From NCBI GenBank assembly GCA_003118195.1, contig BEXV01000200.1, forward strand, positions 23,915 through 64,286: DNA of 40,372 bases. The letters are read 5' to 3'. Below the pieces are notes generated by a model, which was given only the letters and a program-made list of their open reading frames with translations, ran no database searches and was not told where the DNA came from. Of this stretch, positions 23,301 through 35,300 are shown in pieces. The first letter of the stretch is position 1, and each line of letters starts with the position of its first letter. The position numbers and the translations under genes were made by a program. This DNA is from Hemicentrotus pulcherrimus. Taxonomy: Eukaryota > Echinodermata > Echinoidea > Camarodonta > Strongylocentrotidae.

Positions 23301-26300
23301 GAGGGTAGGGTTATCATTGGTAGGAGCAATCATGGTGGTAAAATAGCATCCCATTTCCATGGCAACCATGTGATATGATAGCAATATCCAATAGTCATGG
23401 CAACCATGCGAAAAGGTGATACAGCACGGGACAGCATCCCATCGTTAGGATTGATGATGGAGTAACCATGGTAACCATGCGGAAGGATGGTGATGGTGAA
23501 GATGAGGATGGATGGAAATGATGATAAAAGATGGTGCATGCCAGTAGAAGGAAATAACCAAGGGGTGAAATCAAGGATAGGAAAAGAAAAACAAAAGAGA
23601 AGAAGAGTATAGCAAGATTAGTAAACTTGAGCAAGCAAGTCAGAGAGTGAAAGTAAAATTAATGGATAATTCAGATTTTAAGTTAAAGTAATAGATAATA
23701 AAGATTTAAATCATAACAAAGCATAACAGAACTTGTAGTAATTCCAAGAAAATAATAAAGGAAATTATGTTGGTAGCTGTGTTGATAAGTATTCTCCCTT
23801 CAAATGATATGTTTTACTTGTTCTAAATGATTTGACTGATTTGGACATAACAATTAACAGGTTTTTTTCCTTCCAAAAAACAGAATATTTTATATTTATT
23901 CATTTTATCATCCATCTGGAGAATAAATCATTACTTTTTGAAGTCCTGAATTAAAAAAATACAATATAAAGTTTCCAATGGCTTGTAATTAAATCCCAAT
24001 TATTGAGAATTTATAAACAAGGAGTTTGGAGGAAAAGACGATTCTTCATCACGTGTTCTTGAGAAAGTAACAAATATTTCCAAAATAAATTCCATACCAA
24101 ATAAATAAGGAGTTAAATGAACTTATAATGTAGAGTCTGTGTGTTTTAGTAAGTGATTCATGCAGATAATATATTGCAAGCACACTAAACCAGAGGAACA
24201 GATACAGAATAGAGAAGGAAAAGCGAGTAAGAACGACAGAAAAGGGTGTACTTGACTTGGATTGTATGCTTACCAAGAACGCGTAAAACAGCCTTAGCCT
24301 CTGCTACTCCTGTACCCCCAGTAGCATAACAGATGTATGTTCCTGCATCGTCCATCTGGACAGGATTGATCTGAAGCTCACCCGATGCTGACACTTCAAA
24401 ACGCCCTCTTTGTTGGTTTATGAAGAGAAGATTGTCCTATGAAACAAGATATATGAGAAAATAGAGGTGATGACAGTACAGGGAAATCCCACATTCAGAG
24501 CAAACTACTCTAAAGGAAAGCACAAAATATTAGAGAAGTAGACTGGTGAAAGTTTGAATGAAATCAGACAACAAAATGAGAAAGTTATTCATTTCTGAAA
24601 GTTGTAATAATTATAGGAGTGGGCCTTTCAAATTGGCTGAATTAGTAATGTCTCTGTGACGTAGTGGTACAAAACTTTCCATTTGTTCCAACACTCAAAA
24701 TGACTAAAATTTTGAATTCTCAAAATAAGTATGACTCTGGAGGGTCTATTCTCTATAGAGGTACTATAATGATATGCTAATCATAATATATTCACAGTAG
24801 TGTCCCAAGGGAGAAGGCACTTAAGAGAAGAACGGAAATTGATGATAATTTTGTATAAGACAACCGTGAGAGTTATCTACAACTACAACTAACTGCCAAT
24901 TTGAGATTTGCATACACTTAGTGATCTCATATTTCAAACACTCATAACTTTCTTATTATTGGTCAGATTTATTTCAAACTTACGCCATTCAAAACTGTAC
25001 ATTTAGAAAGAGAGAGAAAATGGAGAATCATTCACTTATGGATATCCCAGGCACCGATTGATAAATAGAAGAAACGTATCTAAGCACATCGGTTAATTAG
25101 CCTTTTCTTTTTAGACTAACATGCTGCATGACTCCATAGCAAACATCTACCTGTTCCTAACTTGTACTGTTTCTTACTGTACCATTTTCACTTCAATTCC
25201 ACAAGACTTTCCTCTAATTTGCACTTTAGTTGGTTAATAGTGAAGCCATTATATCAGTGTGTTACCCCCATTTTCATTAACACTATATCAATCCCTCTCT
25301 TGCCAATAGCGACTGGAAGAAGCGTTCACATTGCCAACCATTCTTATTCTAGATCTGTGGTTCTGAGCGATTGGTTTGAATGCTTTAACCCTTATCATGC
25401 TAGCAAGCTTACAAGCATGACTCAATATCACTCCACATAATCACTCTCAAAAGAATACATGGTCTAACCACAAGCATTGCTCACATGAATGAAAACTTAA
25501 GATGACATTTTTCAATCATGGTTTCTTTGTTCATCGTACTTCATACAAATACTTTCCACCATAACAAACTTTGCAAATCATGAGCTTCATTGGAATTTCA
25601 AGGAGAAAAATGATTTTTATCTCAGTCCCTTGGTACCGGATATAATACCAAGATAGGAATGGTTATAGTCTTTATCAGTAAAAGACACAGTATGGCAATG
25701 GAGACCAATCTATATTGGGGCATCGTCTACCTTGTAACCCCCCCTCTCAATTTTGAGTGAATACGTCCCCATTATTAAACTCCTTTTGAATGAGTACATC
25801 TCTGAGCTAGATCTTAATAGCTTTCAGCCTCTAGTCATCATCAGCTCACTCTATCTATTAGCTCTCGTTCAGCTTTCTCAACTTTTCTCTCACTCTTATC
25901 AAATGCATCGGTAAGATAAGCTCTTAACGGTCATCTCGGAAGGATTAGTACCTTTCTCACTATTCTTTCCCCCTTTTTCTATTTGACATTGGTGCTGAAC
26001 GAACAACTATTTCATAGCACATGTACAGTCAACAACAGCATTATTCATACCCCTTGTAAATTTGATGATTTTGTTTTGTATCTCATAACTCAAGATTGAA
26101 ATGTGGAATGGTTGAGGCCTTTGTTGAATAATGTAAGGTTTAAAATCACTTTCTCAAGAAACATAAATTGGAACAAACCAATATTCCACATACATATGAT
26201 AGTAGTTGACTTGTACATTAAGTACGTTGGAAAAACAACTTCCAGTTAAGTTTTATGAAAAGAAAACAAATTAAGACCCATGCAGGAGAGGAAAGATCAA

Positions 26301-29300
26301 TGATGAGTTTTGATGTAACCTTTATAGCAATATATTACACCATGTATTTTAACAAGTTTTAAAGAATATCTCAATGATCATACCAAGTAATTTGACATCG
26401 TACACCTGTCTTGAAACTGATTATATTTATTGATGTTCTGTGTACATCAACACATCATCAATCCACCATGCTGTGTGTATCCATAACAAGAATTAAATAA
26501 TAAAGGTTACTTCAAACAACCTCCAGCCATCTTATTCCCATTGGTCGATAGTGACTGACCCATAATGCATTTGGGTGATCTCCCTGAAGAGGCGTTGAAT
26601 TCCTTTTCTACAACTGTCTCCACCCCTACCAATATTTGTGATTCACAGTGATATTTTTTATCACATATTTTAGGAGAGATTTGAAGGTTTTTTGAATATG
26701 TTGTAAGTATTCGAGTTGTACACAATTGTTGTTTGAACCATAGACCTGAAACAATCAAACAAAGCTATTCAAGTACAAGAAACTGTAAACATGTATTTGT
26801 TTCTCTTTAAAAATATTTCAATATCCACATGGGTTTTGCTTGATTTTCAATGTAAAAATACCTTGACATCCAAAGCAATATTTGATTACATGTATGTTAA
26901 AAATGACGCACTTATTTAACATTTAAATAATTTATTAAAGTCTGTTACCCAGTTCATCTTGTCTTTGTATTCTGTTGTATTTTTCTCCAAAGCGCTTAGG
27001 GACATGTTTTAAATACTATGTGTTATGCGCTATACAAGAACTGTTAATTATTATTTATTATTATTTCACCAAGATGTTGCAATTCAAGATACCATGAACC
27101 AACCAACAAAGACATACAATGCACAGATATAATATGCAGAATTATTGATCAAACTGAGAGAATAAATACCCAAAATGGAAAAAAAGAAGAAAAACCAGAG
27201 AGACATACCTCTGTGCCAGTTTTCTGCCAATGGATGGATGGGGGCGGGCTTCCTACGGCCTCACACTGAAAGCGAACCATTTCATTGACATGGACTGTCT
27301 TGTCACGAGGAGCACGGATAAAGTCAGGGACAGCTGTGTAAAAAGACAAAACAAAACATATTTAAAGGCCTACATGTATGATGAAAATTGTATTTATTAC
27401 ATCACCTTATAAAAGAGAACCCATCTTTCCAATTACATCAACATTTTACATACCGGTACATGACAATGATGATACATGTATGTAATACAGTACATGTATG
27501 TTAAATATATTTTTGAAATCTATTTGTGATGTACATAGTAAAGCGCTTTAAGAGGGCCTGGAAAAGGGATATATATGAACAAACTATTATTATTATAATC
27601 ATTATTGATATATTACAGGGCATTTTATTTCTTTTAGCAGATACCTAAATTCAATTTTTACAATTTAATGAGTATAATTTCTGTTTGTAATCTTGTTACA
27701 TTTTCTTCTTTACAACCCTAAAACCCTTGCATCAGACTATGTGAAATTAATTCATATCTTTTTATCGTATTTGGAATATTTCCCTTCTGTACTAGATGTC
27801 CACAAAAGCAAACAAATATGTCTTATATTACTATATGGTGACTTGCCTCTCAAACAACCTTTAATATTGATTGCACATGTTTGATTTTGTAATATTAGGA
27901 AAGGAAGATGTTCTTCTCATAAATGAATCATCTGATAGCATGACCATACCCTTCTCTCTCTTCCCAAGTTATCAAGATAATTATCAAAGCTTATGCTCTT
28001 TACATGATACAGTTCATCATGATGCTAATAAGAGAATATTGGCTGAATGATGTAACAGCTAGCTCTGTGGTTAGTTGGTTCTAGTCACAGTGACTAATCA
28101 TACAAGCATCATTAGTCAACCTGTGATGTTCTTCATGTAATGATCTATGGTATACAGGAGAATCAGCTAAAGTGATAAGTGTCCAGAGTGTTGGAATGTA
28201 TACTGGTACACATCGTGCAGGTGTCTCTTCAGATTACACAGTGTACCTTCACACTAGCCAATAAAAAGAGAACAAATACTATATGATTTTATTGATTCCT
28301 CTCCTGTCAACTTGTACAAAGTAATTGTTAATATATTCATATGGAAGTACATGATAAACCTGATGAAAAGGATATCAATTGTTCACATTCAAATGTTAAA
28401 ATGTTCAATTGTCTCACTTTTTCCTGCACACAACGCATCACTATAGAGTTAGAGAACGTGGATGAACAATAGCATCATTGACCTAAAATAAGGTTTTTAA
28501 AGTTGAGTGCATTATCTCTATAAAATTGAGGAAGATAACTTATTAATCTGATAGTTTACTATACTTATTTTTTTTCATAGAATTCATAGGTAAAGACAAT
28601 CTTAAACTATATATCATAGATATCTTTATAGATTGCATCACTCATTAGTACGTGATAGAAAAACAACATAAATAGATGACATAAGTGTTCAAAAACCCTC
28701 ATTCCCCTGTCAAATGTTAGATTGGTAAGAACAGAGATGGAGGGAATCCCCCCCCCCACCCCCCGTTTCGGAGGACGAGGAGGACGACAAAATTCCCTGA
28801 AACCTGGGTAGAAAGGAGGGAATCCAATCCCAAGCAAACCAAAATTGAATTAATCCTGACATGCTATACGCATTATCGTGAAGGGTGTAAGTAACAGAAC
28901 GAAATTACGCCAGCCCAAACTCAATTATGACGCGTCAAGTTGACGCATGTACAACAAATTAATCTGCAGCTCGTCTGTACAGGGATAGATATGAGGGAGA
29001 GCAGAAGAGGTTCACATTATGATGGATAACTCCACAGGATGGTTTTAATTTGAAAATACCTTCACATCAAACAGGGTGGCTCTGTAAGGTAGGTTCCTGC
29101 TAAATGAATTGCAATGTTCCTCAGGATGTATCTTCAGTGTTTGTAATCCTAAAACCAGTTCATCCACATTTCCAGATGTTCTTTACTTATCAATGTTTCG
29201 TTTGTACAACTTAAAGATTTGTTTATATCAACAGTCCACAATGCTGCAGAAGGAAAAAATCAGTTGTGAAATATTTTTCAAATTCAAGGAATGGTCTTTA

Positions 29301-32300
29301 TTTTAGTGTTTATCACCACTAATCCTTTGACTTGTAGTTAGCCTTTCAATTAAAACCTTCATGATTTGGATCTTCAGATCAATTCTTTTTTGTTATTCAT
29401 AGATTTTCAGGATAGTTCAAATAGTTAGAAAGTTTGCAATGTCAAGCAGAGATGCAAATTTAGCCTTACGTAGTCCTCATTTTATTTTTTGAATATTCTT
29501 AATATTTTTTAATTTTTAAAAAATGTATTTATTTATTTATTTTTTTATTTATTCATTCTTTTTTTTAACACTCATAAATGTAATTCCGGGGGACCTTTCA
29601 TGAAACCAACTTCATGACAGACAGTCATATCTTTGTCTACTACCTATAGAGGATGTCAGGAAGCAGACAACTTGTTTCACAAAACCATGATAACTTGACA
29701 AGAAAGAGTCTTCATTACAATCCATCTGGGGGTTGTATTATGAAACCAACTTCATGACAGTCTATCTTTGTCTGCCACCTAAAGAGATGTTAGAGGGCAG
29801 ACAACTTGATTCACATAATAATGATAGGGGAAAATTCATGATTTCAATACTATTGGCACAAAAACATTGCCTTTGTCACGATCCATCAGCTATTTTCCTG
29901 AATTACTAAAAGAGATTAAAAGGGCTTCATTTCACTCAAACTGCTTGAAAAATATATAAATCTAAGAGAATGGTAGCTTGTGTATATGATACAATCCTCC
30001 AATATGAATCAAAACTTATGTTACTAATGACATCTAAGAATTTATAAAATTGAACAAACTCAAGCCTCAAGGTTGCTTTTGCGACTGAGCAAATCAAAAT
30101 CTGCAAGATTTTTTTTTCTTCATTTTTTTCACTGCCCAAGACTAATTCAAAATTGACTTGAGATGGCGTTCTAAGAAGGTATGGCAGCTTTGGTTTCCTG
30201 ACAAGTCTCTTGTCAGGGAGTTTGTCTCTTGTTGTGGCAAAGACGGTTTTGTAAAACATCTAGCGAACAAGATGAACGACAGCGTCAAAATGTTGTTGAT
30301 CTTGTATTTATGAAGGTTTCATGAAACAACCCCCATGTTTCTACCTCACACTCAGTCTCTAAACATTGATTATAACAATATGATATAAACCAAGAACAAA
30401 AGTTGCAAGGGATCTGATCTTACCACTGACTCGCAATCTAGCTTTAGCATCACTTGTGCCCCAGATGTTTTCAGCTGTGCATATATAGACTCCATCATCT
30501 AACTCATCTGTATGACGAATCCGTAAAGAATTATCAGCAAGCTGCTGCGTTCTGTAATTACAAATAATATGAAAAATAAAATCTTGAAAGAGTTTCATCA
30601 GTATGCTTGTAATAATGAATAAAAAGTTATTGTGTCACATCTAAAGAGATGTCTACAGTTCAGACATCTTCATCAGGCATGAATTGGCAGACTCTAGACA
30701 TCAAGACTGTTACAGGTAATGTCTCCTTTTGGATGTGATACAAGAACTTCCAAACCAAAAAATAAAATCATTTGGAGATGTTGTTGCCATATTGCTGGCA
30801 GTAGCCATATTGGATTTTCTAAAATATTTAAAAATCTATGAGAAATCAAAGAATACAAGTACAACAGTGAAACTTACAAGCATACATGGACCAAAAATAT
30901 AAAGTAAAGAACCTAGCAGTCTGGATTTGCAGAGAAAAGGAAGCTTAAACCCTTTCACAACTGTTGAGGAAAACATGACAATATCTCTGACGCTCTGTAT
31001 CCCCAGAGCAATTATTCTAAGTAGTTTTGTTGTTTTCAAATAGCAAGGGGGCGGGGGGATTCAAGACAACAGTACCTTCCTATTATCTCTGAAGAAATTG
31101 CACAAAATAGGGTAGGATAGGCTTTATCTCCCAACAATCTGGAAAATATATGACGAGATCATAATCTTAAGTAGACTTGGAAAAGTGAGATAGGGGCAGA
31201 CAAGAGTCCCTAAAGCAGCAAGGAACAAATTGAGAGAGACATACATGTATGGCCTGTATCAGGACTGTCTTGGGGGATTTCTCCAACCAAATAGAGAAGA
31301 TTTGAGCCAAGGGGGCGAAGTAAATCAAGCATGTGGGAGCAACTATTCTCATATTGGAACACAGGTTGTTGAACTTTAACTAAAGCTACTTCTTGCTCAT
31401 TTTTGAAGGTGGAAATTGAATACTTTGGGGAAGTCTACCATGACATCAACTTGGTTTTAATACATGCAGAACAATGAGAGAAACCAATCAGTGAAAGTTT
31501 GAGCAATATCTGATAAAAAAATAGCAAAGTGATGACATTTTGAAGTTGTGACTGAATTGGCAACACTGTGAAGTATCTTGCAAGCTCCTCTCCAATTTCC
31601 GCAGTACAGAAAATGTCATAAATGTTCATTTTCTTAGTTATTGATGACGAAATAGATTTGTTTCATAGAGGGGTTCTATAAAAACATATTTGCAATATTT
31701 CCTCATGCCTCCATTTATATGCCTATATCGAGGAGTACATAAAGTTCCACAGAGCAGAAGCTACATCTTATTATCATCTTCAACATCTCATATATTCTTT
31801 GTAGCCAGGCAGTTACGCTCAAGGAAGCATGAAAATGTTATGACAGATACATATATCTCCTTCGAGAGAAGCTAACCCCCTTCTATCTTACTCAACTAAC
31901 ATCCATCAGTTTGGCAGAATTAATAACTGCTTCTCAACTTGGCAAAGCGGAATTCAGTCTGGCATTTGCACAATTATCATGTTGACTCTATCATTGCAAT
32001 GTTTCATGCAGACTTTCAAATTCTCTGGGAAGATTTTTGCTTTCCAATCTGTTTCCATCAATCATTACAAACATATTACATATTTCTGTATGTGTTTAAA
32101 CTGACAGCTAATATCAACTGTCAAAATATTTGTAATAACTTTGTCGCTTTTGGCAAATTTAAGCTTTTATAACAATACTGTATATGTTGTTTTTGTAACC
32201 AACGAAGGAAATATGTCAGAGAAAAAATATGAATCGCATGATAAGTAATGTTCATGATAATTTTGAGATGTAGTGGCTTCCATTCCATTACATTAACTTC

Positions 32301-35300
32301 TTATATCACTTTTTTTAACCATATATATTTGAGGCATTGCCTAGGAATAAAATGGGTTAAAACAACTATTTTCCATGTCTCTGACCTGCCATCTGGTAGC
32401 TCTCCGATCTCTCTACTCCATGAGACTGTAGGGGGCGGGTCCCCTTCTACTTCACATCTCAGAACCGCTGCCTCACCAGGGGCTGTGATAGTATCCTGGG
32501 GTGGGTTGATGAATGCTGGCTTTACTGTAATTCAACAAAGATTAGAACAATTAGATCAAAGCAGAGTTTTAATTTCATATCCAATTTTTATCTCCTTGTC
32601 ACATAAAAGCTACATTAAAAGTTTGAAGTTGTACAAATAAATGAATATAAATATAACTGTGATATGATGTAAACAATAGAATAGGACATAATGATATTAT
32701 ATGACATAGATTTCTGGAGCCGTTAAAAGAAAATCCAATCTGAACAAACCACTACTCTAAAAGAAAGCAGTAAAATCAGTGTTTACACTTATGATGAACG
32801 TGTCCTATTTCTAGGCTCCTCAATTTTTGTGACAGAATCAACAAAAAAACAAGAGGAAGAAACTCCAAATTATATTGAAAACCAGATTGAAACAAAAGAA
32901 GGCTGTTCTTAAAACTTCAAGAAAATGACTGGCTTAACTCTAGAATACCCAACCAAAACATAGTATGTCCAACCCTTTATTGTAGTCCTATTCGTTTTTA
33001 TTTTATACGAGTATTCACAGTTTCGCACTTGCCAACAAACACAACCAAAGAAAGTCAACATTATCATTTCTATGCTTCTACTTGATCTTGCCCTTTACAC
33101 ATCCAAATCTCTTGTCTATAGTATATGTTAAACACTATTTTCCTACATTTTTCAATGACCCACTTTTTATATTGTTTGAAAATCATGATAAATCACTGTA
33201 AATAACTGTGGGAAAATAAATTTCACATTCACTTGATAAGTTTTCTATTCTGAATCTATTGAATTTTGTGACAGAAATGAAATTATGTAAGATGCTAAAA
33301 GAGAATATTGTGCCTCACACTTGTCTACACTGTTCACTATTTTTAAACAATGTACACATTATACAATGCAGTAATAGATACCTTGTACTGTAAGATAAGC
33401 ATCCTTGCTGATCCTTTCTCCAGCAACATTCTGAGCCTTGCACTTGTATGTTCCTTCGTCATCTTTCCTCAGCTTCAAAGAAAAACAAAAGAAGAAAATA
33501 AATTGTTAAGATACCTCAACACTTGAGACGACCATCTTTGTAAGACTTTGTTAAGATGGAACATGTATCAATGCTGGTCAATATAACATTTAATACTTAT
33601 TCTAATCAAGGCCCCTCTTAGGATTTCTTAAACTACGAATGAAAGAATTCAGTGTTGTTTTCAAATATTTGTTTGAATTTTGACCTTTTTGAGCTTTCCA
33701 GAGGTAAATCGCTCACAGCTTTTGTGTACATATACATATTTTTTTTCGTGTACATTTAAAAACTTAATCCTTTGTAAAAATGGAACTGAAGTATCAATGT
33801 CAAGCAAATCTTTTTGAAAGCAAGGAACATGAAATAGGAAGACAGATGCACTATCCAAGGACAAATCAAAGACATCCTTTTGGTGATTCCTCCCTCTGTC
33901 TACCAATACTTTCTCAGCTTAATTCGCTTGGGGATGTTTTTCCTCTTTCTTACATTCACTCATCAGCCTCCAATCTAGGTAAGAGGTCACTCATGCCACC
34001 AGAGTGCATTAGTGCGCTGGATCTAATTTTATTTACATGTATTCTTCCATTACACATGAGTAAAGAAAGTTTGTTACATTGGTGTTAAACCATGGATCTA
34101 GCTAGTAGTCCCATGGTTTAACAGAGAGGGTACCTCCCCCCCCCCCTTCAACAAAACAACCATTCTTTTTACAGTTTTTTACAGTTCGAATGCAGATATA
34201 CAATCCCATTTTGTAATATACTCCATACAGTTCACATGGGTAAATTGCTTGGAAACTCAACTGTTATGAAAGTACCTCATATCGATTGATATATCATATA
34301 ATCAATTTGTAGATTTTCATTAAATGTCTATCATATTCTCTTTTCAAATAAGTACATACTCATCATAACACTTGGAATGGAGCTGAACCTCATGTACATG
34401 TAAATGCTCTCCTGCTAAATACATGTATCTGCTCTGATAGAACCTTCATCTTAATATGGTGAGCCTCTTTAATGATCTAGCCAAGTCCCCGGCATCATGG
34501 TCGTCTCATACATTTTATCTAGATCTGAATGTGCTTAATAGCCTCGTCCAGTACATACTAGGGATTTAAGTTACCACAAGTATTTTCTCAGTCTAATAAC
34601 AAGGATAGATCTACATATACATCATCTGCAACGAGTTAGAAGAGCCTTAACAATATATTCGAGCTAACACTCTCCAAGCCCATTTACACGGTCCAAAAAA
34701 CAATTTGAAAAAGCCTACTTTTTTGTTTTTTTGAACTGCCATTTACACTACTGGAAAAACCCATTAAAAAGAGTTGATGTTGACAATGACTAGTGTGCAT
34801 GTCTCCCTATCGTTTTATTGTGAGTCCCAACCTCCTTCTGACCTTCTTTTTGGACTTCATCCATCCTCTATCTTCATCCTCTCTTTATCTCAATGGAATC
34901 CGATTAATAACACGTACAGGCTGTGAAACAGCCCCAATTCTGCTGATGCTTCCACGCCTGGTTACCTGTGATATATGTGCCAGAGATTTATCAAGCTGGT
35001 CGGTCATCAGACTCATCATCAATGAGAGATGAAGATACTGCTGAGGTCGGTCATTATATTCACCCGCATACCACAAACTATCTCTATTACTAGCTGAATG
35101 GAATTTGCAATGTTCTGAAGTAGCAGGGATACCTATATATGTAATACTTTCAACACTCTACCTGAATACATGTATCTAGCCCAGACCACTATCTTCCATC
35201 CACACACACATACACCCCACCCCATCATGCTTTGTCATAGTACTCTAGTAGTAGTACTTTAAAAGTGAAATCCTTTGATAATATTTAAGTTTGCCCAAAT

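Noticed and set aside
23148..23384. Minus-strand ORF of 78 codons as a full robo exon
   Set aside because: Only the last 24 bases before the donor are bounded by a good acceptor of the right phase; the longer frame crosses the pyrimidine tract.
29936..30259. Minus-strand ORF of 107 codons as a gene or transposase
   Set aside because: No catalytic motif or known family; it lies within the inverted-repeat element but nothing supports translation.
32248..32640. Plus-strand ORF of 130 codons
   Set aside because: It is antisense to the Ig3 exon (32386-32524), whose frame has conserved Ig residues and phase-matched splice sites.
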